Source: JAAYZH01 sp964479695 (GTDB lineage Bacteria; Bacillota; Clostridia; Saccharofermentanales; Fastidiosipilaceae). From it: a DNA stretch of 34,208 nt. This document shows, piece by piece, positions 9,009-17,796 of the stretch. Below the pieces are notes generated by a model. That model saw nothing but the letters and a program-made list of their open reading frames with translations, was not told the DNA's origin and searched no databases. Each line of letters opens with the position of its first letter. The first letter of the stretch is position 1. Both the position numbers and the translations under genes were made by a program. The DNA lies in NCBI GenBank assembly GCA_964479695.1, contig CAYZSO010000033.1:1-34208 (forward strand). Direction: 5' to 3'.

Positions 9009-11599
9009 TCATCAAGCAATTTCGTGAACTTATGCCGCTGCAAGAGGGGTATCTAATCCGGGCGGATCACGCTCTTGTGAAACTCATTTTTCTGACTGAT
9101 GATATCATCCGGATACGTGTGGCCTTCGATTCTGCCGATGATGCTGCTCTCAATTCGGCCGATGAAGCGGCACTTGCTTCTGCTTCTGCTTCTGCTATTC
9201 ATGCAGCCTTTGAGGAATGCTCCTATGGTCTCGTAACAACCGCATGGGACGACAGTCTGGACACCTTGTTGGCCGAAGAAAGACAGCGCATCGAACCACT
9301 CCGGGTTCCTTATGAAGAGACATCCACCCACCTCATTTTCCGAACCCGAAGTCTCACCCTGTCTCTGCAAAAGAACCCCTTTGCCTTCTCTTTACACAAC
9401 TTGGAGGGGGAATCACTTTACCGAGAGATCGACCATCGCGCCTACGAAAAGGATCATATGGGCCGTCTCTACCATTACAGTTTCGTAGATTATGACCATG
9501 ATCATTTCTATGGTTTGGGCGATCAGAACGGTCCCTTGGAAAAAATGGGCAAGCACATCCATTTGTGTCCAAAGGACGCAATCGGACTTGACGGCAAATA
9601 TGGTGGTCCGACCTATAAACATATACCTTTTTACATTCGGATCAATGAGCAAAACCGCCATGCACTGGGACTCTATTACAACAATTCCCATGATTCCACA
9701 TTTGATCTCGGAAACGAACGCAGCGGGTATTGGGACCGTTACTGTTACTATTCTGTCGACGGCGGCGACATCGATCTCTTCCTCATCAACGGGCCAACGA
9801 CGGCTGATGTTGTCTCACGCTACACCCTGCTCACCGGCCGTCAGACAATGCCAACGAAACAGTCATTAGGGTTCATGTTCACCACCATGTATTACGGTGA
9901 ATTCGATGATCATGCAGATGAAGCCATCTACAAAGTCTTAGACACTTTCGATGATTTAGAACTACCCATTGATAACTTCGGCGTACCCAGTGGGTACACA
10001 ACCGGGGAAACCGACAGGCTGCGCTACACCTTTACCTGGAATTATCGCCGCTTCCCCTCGCCGGAAACCTTCATCAGCACCTTGCGTGAGCGTGGCATCG
10101 ACCTAATGCCGAACATGAAACCTGGGCTCTTACCCAAGCACCCCAATCTGGATGATTTTGCCAGAGAAGATGCCTTCGTCAAAGAAGCCGACGGCAAAAC
10201 GGATTACATTGGCCGCTGGTGGGGTGGTCCGGGTCGTTTTGTGGACTTTACAAACCCTGCCGGTCGTAAAATTTGGAGTGAACTCCTCACCAAAACCATG
10301 CTGGACAAAGGCATGCACTCCGTCTGGAATGACAATAATGAATATGACGGAGTGGAAGACCGACTTGCCGTCTGCTCAAACGAAGGCCAAGGCGGCACGA
10401 TGACTTGGCTGAAGCCAATCCAATCCAACATGATGGCTTACACCGTCACCCAGGCCATACTCGAGAAATATCCCAATGAGCGGCCCTACATTCTGAGCCG
10501 CTGCGGCTTCGCAGGCATCCAACGTTATGCTCAGACTTGGGGTGGGGACAATCATACCTCGTGGAATTCCCTGAAATATAACGTAGCCATGATCATCGGA
10601 GCCGGCCTGTCCGGCTTGGCCAACTTCGGCTGTGACATCGGCGGCTTCTCAGGGCCGGCGCCTTCAGAAGAGCTTCTCCTTCGCTGGATACAGAACGGGA
10701 TCTTCCAAATCCGTTTCACGATGAACTCTGCCTCCTCGGACAATACCGTCACGCTCCCCTGGATGTACCCCGCAATCCTAGATGAAATCCGTGAAGCCAT
10801 GCACTTGCGCTACCGTCTGCTTCCCTACCTGTATTCACTTATGGCCGAAGCAGCCAAAAGCGGCCTGCCGGCTTGGCGTCCACTATTTATGGAGTTCCCG
10901 GATGATCCCCAAGCCTACCGTGACAACTTATTTACCTTCATGCTAGGTCCATCCCTCCTCGTAGCCTCTGTCTTAGAAGAAGGCGCAAGCTCACGCAAGA
11001 TTTATCTACCCAAAGATCCGGAAGGTACCGTCTGGTATGATTTACAAAACAACCTGAAAGCCTACGAAGGCGGCCAAACCATCGACTATCCGGTTGATTA
11101 CAGCTCCATACCGCTCTTCTTACGCGGAAATGCGGTTCTGCCAACCACAAATGATATCTATCGAATTACGAAAGATAACATTGACACATTGAACATTCTG
11201 GTCGCTGCAGACAATGACAGCTCCTTTGTGTACTACGATGATGACGGCATTTCTCTCGACTACCAGAACGGCGTCTACGCCCAAACCAAAATCGACGTTA
11301 CAAGCGGCGAAACGGTAGAAATACACTTCACACGTGAAGGATCCTATGAAACTAACTACAAAACCCTTGCCTTATCCGTCATCAATAAAGATCGTGGCGC
11401 CTTCTGGGTAACCGTAGACAATCAAAAAATCAAGCAATTCATGACGATCTATGACTTCGACCTGGCAGATGAAGGTTGGTATTATGACATGTCCTCGCGA
11501 GTTATCAAGACGAAGTTTGCGTATCCAAACCAAAAGGATTTCACCGTAAAAGTAAGTTTCGCCACCTTCGACCTAATCGGCATGGAAAACAATGGCTAA
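9005..11599 (+). CDS. Glycoside hydrolase family 31 (alpha-glycosidase)
   Basis: 864-aa GH31 enzyme that cleaves alpha-linked terminal sugars with retention. The N-terminal domain resembles the galactose-mutarotase/DUF4968-like region, followed by the TIM barrel. The nucleophile motif is VWNDNNEYD (Asp443, the usual WxDxNE signature) and the acid/base motif is WGGDNHTSW (Asp515). The C-terminal beta domains end in a DUF5110-like segment (SSFVYYDDDGISLDYQNG). There is no signal peptide, so it should act on imported sugar in the cytoplasm. A short Ala/Ser repeat (ASASASA, from GCTTCT repeats near 9175-9200) sits in the N-terminal domain. Exact sugar specificity (alpha-glucose, alpha-galactose, alpha-GalNAc or alpha-xylose) cannot be read from sequence by eye. 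The glycerol genes upstream favour a glycosyl-glycerol substrate. Confidence 0.9.
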   Translation: MIIKQFRELMPLQEGYLIRADHALVKLIFLTDDIIRIRVAFDSADDAALNSADEAALASASASAIHAAFEECSYGLVTTAWDDSLDTLLAEERQRIEPLRVPYEETSTHLIFRTRSLTLSLQKNPFAFSLHNLEGESLYREIDHRAYEKDHMGRLYHYSFVDYDHDHFYGLGDQNGPLEKMGKHIHLCPKDAIGLDGKYGGPTYKHIPFYIRINEQNRHALGLYYNNSHDSTFDLGNERSGYWDRYCYYSVDGGDIDLFLINGPTTADVVSRYTLLTGRQTMPTKQSLGFMFTTMYYGEFDDHADEAIYKVLDTFDDLELPIDNFGVPSGYTTGETDRLRYTFTWNYRRFPSPETFISTLRERGIDLMPNMKPGLLPKHPNLDDFAREDAFVKEADGKTDYIGRWWGGPGRFVDFTNPAGRKIWSELLTKTMLDKGMHSVWNDNNEYDGVEDRLAVCSNEGQGGTMTWLKPIQSNMMAYTVTQAILEKYPNERPYILSRCGFAGIQRYAQTWGGDNHTSWNSLKYNVAMIIGAGLSGLANFGCDIGGFSGPAPSEELLLRWIQNGIFQIRFTMNSASSDNTVTLPWMYPAILDEIREAMHLRYRLLPYLYSLMAEAAKSGLPAWRPLFMEFPDDPQAYRDNLFTFMLGPSLLVASVLEEGASSRKIYLPKDPEGTVWYDLQNNLKAYEGGQTIDYPVDYSSIPLFLRGNAVLPTTNDIYRITKDNIDTLNILVAADNDSSFVYYDDDGISLDYQNGVYAQTKIDVTSGETVEIHFTREGSYETNYKTLALSVINKDRGAFWVTVDNQKIKQFMTIYDFDLADEGWYYDMSSRVIKTKFAYPNQKDFTVKVSFATFDLIGMENNG

Positions 11600-11626
11600 G
11601 CAACTTCGACTTCATTTGACTACACA

Positions 11627-11666
11627 TTTGACTACATAAGTTTAATTTTAAACTTATGTAGTCAAA
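11627..11666. repeat. Palindromic repeat copy 1 (ACTACATAAGTTTA family)
   Basis: Perfect 18-bp arms starting TTTGACTACATAAG and separated by ATTT. It lies in the gap between the convergent GH31 and dGTPase genes, where a bidirectional terminator is expected, although no clear T-tract follows on either strand. The 12-base string CATTTGACTACA just to the left repeats part of the arm. Confidence 0.85.
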
Positions 11667-11716
11667 CCGATCAGCCAGCCAAACTGACGTAGTCAACCTG
11701 CCCACGCCAAACGCGC

Positions 11717-13405
11717 CTAGTAAATCCCGTTGAACTTGTGGTAGAGGTCTTTGGCAAAAGAATCGGTCATGCCGCAAATGTAATCATTCACAAGCAGAAG
11801 CCGCAGATATAAGCGCTCACCCTCGGACTTTCCTTCGGCTTCACGCCAGTAAAGCGCGCGGTAGTTGTCGGAAATTAACGCCATCAGGCGCTGGTCGACG
11901 GGCTTGCGCGGAAGCTCGGTGTCGTAATGAAGGCAAGCCGGCACAAATTTGTCCAAAAGACCGCCAATAATCGCATCCGAAGCGACCTCCAGCTGAACGA
12001 TCGACTGAGAGCTGAACACAAAATCATAGGCAATATCACCCAGCACGTCGAGCAGCAAGCCAGCCAAATTATTATGAAACAAATCATGGAGATAACGCCC
12101 CTCCATAATCTCGCCGTAATGGTCACAGAAAGTCACTGTCACCTCACGAATCAAGCGGGACTGCACGAAAACCAGCCAATTTTGGATCGCATACAGTTCA
12201 GGATTCTGATTCTTACGATCCAGCGCCTGCACCAGCTTTTCATCCAACTCGTCGATCACCATGTAATACGCAAGTTTCTGCTCGTCCGTGAGCGCGCGGA
12301 TGCGGGTTGTTTCTCGCAAACAATTCTTCAGTTGGCCAAAGGTAATCTTCCCCTTCCGCGACGCATCTTCCAGGTCAGCCGTGCGGTAAGAGATGTCGTC
12401 GGCGGCTTCCATCAAGTACGTTAAGGGGTGCCGACACGCCATGAGGTTGCCTGTATCAGGCGCAAAACTCAGTTGCTTCAAGTCCGGATGTCGCTCCACA
12501 GCCTCCACCGACCCAGCCACAGCCCCAGCCCCAGCCGCCCCTGTCAAACCACTAGACCCAGCCCCCGCCTCACCAGTCGATCCCAAAAGCAAATCCTCAC
12601 TCCGCCGCACCAACAAGGTCCCGGTCGCCTCCGTAATATCCCGAAACAAATCCCGTTCCGCATAGAAATAACCCATCTTGTGGTAGCGAGTGTCCTCGGA
12701 ATCTTTGTCAATCATCAAAGAACTCACCGGATATTTCATCAGCGTATTGAGCAGTGAATAACTCAGATTCATACCATGTTCATCAACCAGGTAATGCAGC
12801 TTCGACACCAAGCGAATCGCCTGCGCATTGCCCTCAAAATGCCTCAAATCCTCCCGCATCTGCGGCAGCAGCCAAGAACTCAGCGGCTTGTCACGGAAAA
12901 GCATCGTGTCCAAGTGCGTGCGATACCAATCCTGTATCGTCGTCTCCCCATAGTGGCCAAAGGGCGGATTCCCAATATCATGCAACAGCCCTGAACACAG
13001 CAGAAGATCCGCAATCTCCTTCTGTTCCTTCTCATTCGGCGCATTCGGCAAACCCATCCCTTGCAGCCTGTGCGACACCTGTTCACCTAAGGATTTGGCC
13101 AAAGACGAAACCTCCAACGAATGCGTCAGTCTCGTCCTCACAAAGTCACTCTGGTCCAGCGGAAAAACTTGAGTCTTGTCCTGCAATCGCCTGAACGATG
13201 CACTCAAAATGATGCGATGATAATCCTTTTCAAAAGGATTCCGCCCATCAAAATCCGCCTCACTACTGCCATCGCCATTGTTATGACTATTCTGATTGCC
13301 ATTGCCACTACGATCGTGATCGCGATTGCCATTCCCATTAGCCCGCTCCCTGGCGCGCTTATGAGTCAAAAGATCAGGCCATCGTAATTGAAAAACATCT
13401 TCCAC
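11717..13405 (-). CDS. dgt: dGTPase (deoxyguanosinetriphosphate triphosphohydrolase) family protein
   Basis: HD-domain nucleotide hydrolase, 562 aa, expected to cut dGTP to deoxyguanosine and triphosphate and so influence dNTP pools. The family signature FRRLQDKTQVFPLDQSDFVRTRLTHSLEV is at residues 71-99. The metal-binding HD site includes His95 and LLHDIGNPPFGH with His142-Asp143. Start is GTG, preceded by a purine-rich GGGGAAGAG. Two low-complexity insertions stand out: an Asn/Gly/Asp/Ser-rich run at residues 22-50 and a Gly/Ala-rich run (starting GSTGEAGAGSSG) in the middle of the protein. Neither is part of the core fold. It is a single-gene unit bounded by palindromic repeat copies 1 and 2. 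Confidence 0.88.
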   Translation of the reverse strand: MEDVFQLRWPDLLTHKRARERANGNGNRDHDRSGNGNQNSHNNGDGSSEADFDGRNPFEKDYHRIILSASFRRLQDKTQVFPLDQSDFVRTRLTHSLEVSSLAKSLGEQVSHRLQGMGLPNAPNEKEQKEIADLLLCSGLLHDIGNPPFGHYGETTIQDWYRTHLDTMLFRDKPLSSWLLPQMREDLRHFEGNAQAIRLVSKLHYLVDEHGMNLSYSLLNTLMKYPVSSLMIDKDSEDTRYHKMGYFYAERDLFRDITEATGTLLVRRSEDLLLGSTGEAGAGSSGLTGAAGAGAVAGSVEAVERHPDLKQLSFAPDTGNLMACRHPLTYLMEAADDISYRTADLEDASRKGKITFGQLKNCLRETTRIRALTDEQKLAYYMVIDELDEKLVQALDRKNQNPELYAIQNWLVFVQSRLIREVTVTFCDHYGEIMEGRYLHDLFHNNLAGLLLDVLGDIAYDFVFSSQSIVQLEVASDAIIGGLLDKFVPACLHYDTELPRKPVDQRLMALISDNYRALYWREAEGKSEGERLYLRLLLVNDYICGMTDSFAKDLYHKFNGIY

Positions 13406-13468
13406 AGCTCTTCCCCATTTGGTTACGTTACTTTCTTCCAGTATAGCGAATCGCCGCCCTGTTGACCA

Positions 13469-13518
13469 AAAAAACTCACTACATAAGTTTAAATTTAAAC
13501 TTATGTAGTGAGTTTTTT
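13469..13518. terminator. Palindromic repeat copy 2, perfect 50-bp palindrome acting as bidirectional terminator
   Basis: A perfect inverted repeat with no spacer, centred between 13493 and 13494. Outer arms are AAAAAACTCACTACAT and its complement. On both strands the stem ends in a run of six or seven T, the form of an intrinsic terminator. On the minus strand it lies 50 bases past the HAD gene and before dgt, so it should end the PTS operon transcript. Its core matches five other copies in the window. Confidence 0.85.
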
Positions 13519-13567
13519 GCCATAAATCAGCTTAGTGAGTGATCCTCTGGGAGTGATCCTCAGATCC

Positions 13568-14494
13568 TTAGCGGAAGGGGTTGTTGAGAATGAGGATTTC
13601 GAGGGCGGCGGCGACGCCATCGTCGGCATTGGACAGCGTCACGTAGTCGGCTCGCTGTCTCAACTCGGGGATTGCATTGCCCATTGCCACGCCGAAACCT
13701 GCCACATCGAAGAGCGGCAAGTCATTATCGAAGTCGCCGAAGACCATAACTTCTTCTGCGCTAAGACCCATGTGATCCATGAGTAGCTGTAAGCCAGAGC
13801 CTTTGTTGACGCCATGCGGCAAGATTTCGATTAAGCCCGGATCCGATGTGGTGAGGTCACCAATGTTATTGCTGACTAGGAAATTCCTAGCGTCGTCATA
13901 GCGAGCGGGATCCAGTTCGTAGAGGAGCATCTTGCGCAGTTCCAGGGTTTCAAAAACGGGAAAAAGTCCCGGAATTTCTTCGTCACGAACCGGAACTTGC
14001 GGGAAAGGCAGCTCATAAATGTTGAGCAGGTCGAGACCGGCTTCAGCGGCTGTTTCGTTATACTTTTCAAAGTATTTCCGCCTGGCGCTGCCGCTGGTAA
14101 ACCAGCAGCCTTCGTCAGCCAAAATACCCAGATCAGAATGGTTCTTGATCGCATAACTAAGGACTTGGTAGACGTCTGCCACGTCTTGTTTCACGCCGCG
14201 GGCCACGGTGCCGTCTGCACGGACAATGACACCGCCATTGACTGTGATGACCGGAACGTCCTGACCTAATGCGTGGTGAAAGGCTTCCATCATCGGGTAT
14301 ATTCGTCCGGAACAAATGGTGGTCTCGAGACCACGATCAGCTGCACGGGCGATGACGTCAAGATTGTGTTGGCTAATGACTTTATCGGGACCCAGAAGAG
14401 TCCCGTCCAAGTCACAAACGGCCAGTTTCACACGGGCGGCTCGGCGAAGAAGGTCGATGTCCGGTGCGGCTAGCTGCTGCTCTGCTGTGTTCAT
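13568..14494 (-). CDS. Cof-type HAD-superfamily phosphatase
   Basis: 308-aa HAD hydrolase of the Cof/YidA subfamily, which removes phosphate from small phosphorylated metabolites, often sugars. Motif I is CDLDGTLL (Asp28, Asp30), the NGGVIV segment of the cap region follows, and motif IV is GDFDNDLPLF near residue 250. The start overlaps the end of the PTS IIB gene by 4 bases, so the two are co-translated. A sugar phosphate delivered by the PTS is the natural candidate substrate, but no specificity can be read from sequence. Confidence 0.9.
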   Translation of the reverse strand: MNTAEQQLAAPDIDLLRRAARVKLAVCDLDGTLLGPDKVISQHNLDVIARAADRGLETTICSGRIYPMMEAFHHALGQDVPVITVNGGVIVRADGTVARGVKQDVADVYQVLSYAIKNHSDLGILADEGCWFTSGSARRKYFEKYNETAAEAGLDLLNIYELPFPQVPVRDEEIPGLFPVFETLELRKMLLYELDPARYDDARNFLVSNNIGDLTTSDPGLIEILPHGVNKGSGLQLLMDHMGLSAEEVMVFGDFDNDLPLFDVAGFGVAMGNAIPELRQRADYVTLSNADDGVAAALEILILNNPFR

Positions 14495-14799
14495 TTCGCT
14501 TTATAAAGTTCTGCGTAACCGGTTTCGTTCAATTTCTGAACAACTTCCTTGTCACTCATTACGTTGCGTAAGCCAATGACTTTTGCTCCGCGTTTGATGC
14601 TGTCTTCATACATGCTGAGGAAATTCTGAGCAACGAAGACCAAGTCATACTGATTGGCAGAGCTGACACCTTCGGCGAGCGCACAGTGGTGAACTTCTGA
14701 ATAGGGGATGTCTAGTTGTTTGAATGCCTTCTCGACCGCCATTTTCATTAATAGGCTGGATCCGGCTCCGTTTGCGCAGGCTACAAGTGCTTTGATCAT
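14491..14799 (-). CDS. PTS IIB component, ascorbate (UlaB/SgaB) type
   Basis: 102-aa PTS IIB domain that passes phosphate to sugar carried by the UlaA-type IIC protein encoded upstream. The phospho-cysteine loop is CANGAGSS, with Cys8 as the predicted phosphorylation site. The rest matches the small stand-alone IIB fold of the ascorbate/lactose type in length. GGAGG lies upstream of the ATG. No IIA gene is seen in the operon, so the phosphate donor must be encoded elsewhere. Confidence 0.88.
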   Translation of the reverse strand: MIKALVACANGAGSSLLMKMAVEKAFKQLDIPYSEVHHCALAEGVSSANQYDLVFVAQNFLSMYEDSIKRGAKVIGLRNVMSDKEVVQKLNETGYAELYKAK

Positions 14800-14903
14800 G
14801 AAAGGGTACCTCCAAGAGTGTGTAAATATGGGATTATTTTACTACAAAATTGCTCCCGCCTCACTCTCTTAAGACCCGAGATGTGAGGCGGTAATAGAAA
14901 ATT

Positions 14904-14954
14904 TACGATTGCTGTGATTGTACGTTTGCTGTGATTCTACAATTGCCGTGAATT
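14904..14954. repeat. 17-bp tandem repeat, three units
   Basis: Units TACGATTGCTGTGATTG, TACGTTTGCTGTGATTC and TACAATTGCCGTGAATT lie in the 194-base spacer between the IIC and IIB genes. A partial fourth unit (GCTTGCTG) follows. Confidence 0.8.
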
Positions 14955-14993
14955 CGCTTGCTGCGTCCCCGGTGAAGAGAGCCTACAGGAGAC

Positions 14994-16490
14994 TTATTTC
15001 TTCGCAACGGTAGCCTGTTGTTCGCGGACTTCTTTGCACTTCTCCCAGTCTTCGGTCTCGAGGAAGTAGGTGTCTTTCTTGAGGCGATACTGGATCTGCG
15101 GAATCGCGACCAAGATGATAATGACGAGAGCCAAACCAACATAGCTCAGGTACTTCATCAGGACGGTGAATACCGGCCAAACGGTAGCCCAGTCGAACAT
15201 GCCGAGGTAGCCGCCGTATTTGGCCAAACCGACGAATGTCGCGATGAAAGCGGAACCGAAGACCTGAATGATGCCCGAGATAAAGGGGAAGATCATGGCG
15301 GCTTTGGCCCCACCCTTATTATCCGCATACACGCCGATTGTGGCGTTGTCGAAGAAGAGTGGCACGAAGCCTGCAATAACCAGCGTAGGGCTCTGGAGCA
15401 GGATCAGCAAACCGATGGCGAGGAACTGGCCCAGGGCACCGAAGAGGAAGCCGATGGTCACGGCGTTCGGCGAACCGAAGCCATACGCGACCGCACAGTC
15501 AACACCGGGAACGGCGCCGGGGAGCAGGCGGGTGGAAATACCTTGGAACGAATTGGTGAGCTCAGTGACGAATGTACGAACACCCAATTGCAGGATCGCC
15601 AGGTAAACCGCGAAATGGAAGGCGGTTGTCATAATATAGAAGAAGAAGTTTTGGTTCTCCTTCATGAAGCCGGCCTCGACCAGATAGGGCTTGCCCAGGA
15701 CGACGAGGATAATCCCGAAGAAGAACGTCATGAGGATCGCGGTTGCAACCATGTTTTCATTGAAGATCTTCAAGAAACCCGGGAGCTGAACGTCGCTCAG
15801 GCGCTTTGATTTCTTGTCCTTATTCATCTTGCCGGCGAGCAAGGTAAACAGTCCAATACCGAACATCTGCTGATGCGCAATCGTGAAGCCGGCACCATCC
15901 GTGAGTTCCTGAGATTGGCCGACAATCAGGTTCGAGCCAACGGCCCAGTAAAGGCCAAGCACGACGCCCATGACAGCCAGCAAGGCTACGTTGTTGTTCC
16001 CCAAGCCCGGCAGTGCGAAGAGAATCAGCCAAAAAGCCGTCGCCGCCTGCTGAATCTGCACGTGACCGGTCGTGAACAGCGCTCTGAGTTTCGTATATTT
16101 CTTCAGAGCCACCAGCACTATATTGAAGATAAAGGCAATCAGCAGGAGAATCATAACTTCGGTGAACGTTCTGCCGAAGGTTTCCTCCATACCTGCTTGC
16201 ACAGCGTTTTGGCCAAAGTAGGGATCAATGACCATCGCCTCTAAGTTGAAGCGATCCTTCAATCCAACTAAGATCGGACGGAAGTTATTAACTAAGCCGC
16301 CTGAACCGACGGACAGAATGAAGTAGCCGACGACGGCTTTGATAAAGCCTGCGAGCACCTCGTACCATTTCTTCCCCAACAACATATAACCGATTACGAC
16401 GATCAGACCGATAAAGTAAGCCGGTTGACTCAAGAAGTTGTTGACGAAGAATTCCCAGATTCTCTCTAGAAATTGCAATACTTGTTCCAT
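14994..16490 (-). CDS. PTS IIC component, ascorbate (UlaA/SgaT) type
   Basis: 498-aa polytopic membrane transporter of the UlaA family, which takes up L-ascorbate or related sugars or sugar acids while they are phosphorylated. The N-terminal segment FLSQPAYFIGLIVVIGYMLLGKKW and the following VGYFILSVGSGGLVNNFRPI are characteristic, and about 11 hydrophobic segments follow. GGAGGG is located just before the ATG. It is the first gene of a three-gene unit with IIB and a HAD phosphatase. The usual ula catabolic genes (lactonase UlaG, decarboxylase UlaD, epimerases) and IIA are absent, so ascorbate itself is not established as substrate. Confidence 0.9.
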   Translation of the reverse strand: MEQVLQFLERIWEFFVNNFLSQPAYFIGLIVVIGYMLLGKKWYEVLAGFIKAVVGYFILSVGSGGLVNNFRPILVGLKDRFNLEAMVIDPYFGQNAVQAGMEETFGRTFTEVMILLLIAFIFNIVLVALKKYTKLRALFTTGHVQIQQAATAFWLILFALPGLGNNNVALLAVMGVVLGLYWAVGSNLIVGQSQELTDGAGFTIAHQQMFGIGLFTLLAGKMNKDKKSKRLSDVQLPGFLKIFNENMVATAILMTFFFGIILVVLGKPYLVEAGFMKENQNFFFYIMTTAFHFAVYLAILQLGVRTFVTELTNSFQGISTRLLPGAVPGVDCAVAYGFGSPNAVTIGFLFGALGQFLAIGLLILLQSPTLVIAGFVPLFFDNATIGVYADNKGGAKAAMIFPFISGIIQVFGSAFIATFVGLAKYGGYLGMFDWATVWPVFTVLMKYLSYVGLALVIIILVAIPQIQYRLKKDTYFLETEDWEKCKEVREQQATVAKK

Positions 16491-16536
16491 ACACCCTCCA
16501 TAAAGTAGTGAAAGTTGCGGTCCGAAGTCAGATTAT

Positions 16537-16592
16537 TGATTTCCGTTTGCTGATTTCAGTTTGTTGATTTCAGTTTGCTGATTTCAGCAAAT
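16537..16592. repeat. 14-bp tandem repeat, four units
   Basis: Units of TGATTTCAGTTTGC with small changes: TGATTTCCGTTTGC, TGATTTCAGTTTGT, TGATTTCAGTTTGC and TGATTTCAGCAAAT. They lie in the 5' region of the PTS operon, between the candidate promoter and the first gene. Confidence 0.85.
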
Positions 16593-16683
16593 CCCTGTTC
16601 TTCTGCCGCAATCCGAGTCCACTGTCGGAACTCGGAAGTCCTGCCAAGACTTGACCCTCCGTTCCTTAACAATTTGGTCTCAT

Positions 16684-16712
16684 TCTATAACATAAAACTT
16701 CACAAGTTCACA
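16684..16712 (-). promoter_or_regulatory. Candidate promoter of the PTS operon
   Basis: On the minus strand, TGTGAA (-35-like) and TATAGA (-10-like) are separated by 17 bases. The -35 match is weak. Nearby GCACA...TGTGC and TTCACAAG motifs could be operator half-sites. Confidence 0.35.
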
Positions 16713-16895
16713 CTTAGGGAGTTATTCGCACATTTGTGCTCTGGGATGCTTGATTATTTGTCTGAAACGCACAAATTCACTACTCAACATTGGTAAATCC
16801 GCTGTTTTTACATGATGTGTTTTGGTGGTGTGGGGTACCCGGTTCGGTCGATGTACCCAATATGCCCGGCGCGCCCGATGTGCACATGGTACCCG

Positions 16896-17585
16896 CTACG
16901 CAATCAGAAGCCGCAAGCGCATATTAACGGAAGCGCCAACCGTGTAAAAAATCGCAGGAAGCAAACGGAAAACAGCCACAATGAAGCCATTGAGGAATTG
17001 CGCTTTGATTTCCGGATTGCGTGTAGCCAAGAAGCCGATCCCATTCGCCAGCACCAGAATGACGGCCAGGATCATCAACACCACCCCAAAAAACTTCACA
17101 AGAGGAGCCTTCTGCGGCTTTGGCCAAAAAACAATGCCGACAATTCCGCTGAGCAACGCCCAGAGATTCGGCACTAAATTAACGATAATCGCGACGGCCG
17201 GGAGCCCCCAATTCACCGCCCCGCCCATAATATCCAGCACCTGATTACTGCGGAACTGGTTTAGTGCTAGGGAAAGGATCGTCAGCGATGCGCCGAGCGC
17301 AATAAAAATACTCATAAACAGCAGAAGCCTGCTGCCCTTCTGATAGACAGGGCTGGCACTCACGTCTCCGGCATAAATGCCACCTTTGAGGAACGGAAGC
17401 GGCTGGTGAATCGGTGTATGCAGGTTCGTCTCTGTCGCAGGACCCGTGAACGCCATGGGTTCTTCGTAAATCGATGTGTCCGCTGAAGTCGGCTCTTCTC
17501 GGTAGCGATCTTCCGGCAAATGCCTGTTTCCCTCGAACGACGGCGTCGGGTCATTGGCTTGATAGTTGTCAGTTTGGTTAGGCAT
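16896..17585 (-). CDS. Membrane protein of unknown function
   Basis: 229 aa. The first 75 residues are hydrophilic, rich in Pro, Thr, Glu and Asn. Four hydrophobic segments follow (starting about SRLLLFMSIFIALGASLTIL, WGLPAVAIIVNLVPNLWALL, FFGVVLMILAVILVLANGIG and FIVAVFRLLPAIFYTVGASV). Codon use and a GGAGG before the ATG support it as a real gene. I do not recognise the family. It follows the PH-domain protein gene on the same strand after a 211-base spacer, so the two may be co-transcribed. Confidence 0.75.
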   Translation of the reverse strand: MPNQTDNYQANDPTPSFEGNRHLPEDRYREEPTSADTSIYEEPMAFTGPATETNLHTPIHQPLPFLKGGIYAGDVSASPVYQKGSRLLLFMSIFIALGASLTILSLALNQFRSNQVLDIMGGAVNWGLPAVAIIVNLVPNLWALLSGIVGIVFWPKPQKAPLVKFFGVVLMILAVILVLANGIGFLATRNPEIKAQFLNGFIVAVFRLLPAIFYTVGASVNMRLRLLIA

Positions 17586-17724
17586 AGGTAACCTCCTTCG
17601 ACACCCTCACTTGCATTATAGCAGGCGACATTTCCGCGCTCATTCATCTAGGTTACCAACGGCTAACTTTACTTTTCTCCTTCCCTCCAGACGTCGGCCA
17701 AAGCCGCCTTCCTCCACACCTCTC

Positions 17725-17788
17725 GATCGCTTCAGCGTGCGACCGCGTTAGAGTGTGATCGTTGTAGAATGCAATCGCTTCAGCGTGC
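17725..17788. repeat. 16-bp tandem repeat, four units
   Basis: GATCGCTTCAGCGTGC and three variants lie end to end in the spacer between the PH-domain gene and the unknown membrane protein gene. The first and fourth units differ by one base. Confidence 0.8.
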
Positions 17789-17796
17789 AAGCGGGC

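Larger units (their letters stand above)
16491..16895. other. Gene-free spacer upstream of the PTS operon
   Basis: It holds a 14-bp tandem repeat, a candidate minus-strand promoter, and several short GCACA/TGTGC or TTCACA-type motifs (GCACATTTGTGC at about 16729-16740). A second low-complexity stretch with repeated GTACCC lies near 16830-16900. I see no gene here. Confidence 0.6.

Noticed and set aside
15018..15809. Plus-strand 263-codon frame opposite the PTS IIC gene
   Set aside because: Acidic, Asp/Glu-rich translation typical of the complement of a membrane-protein gene. No ribosome-binding site or domain was seen.
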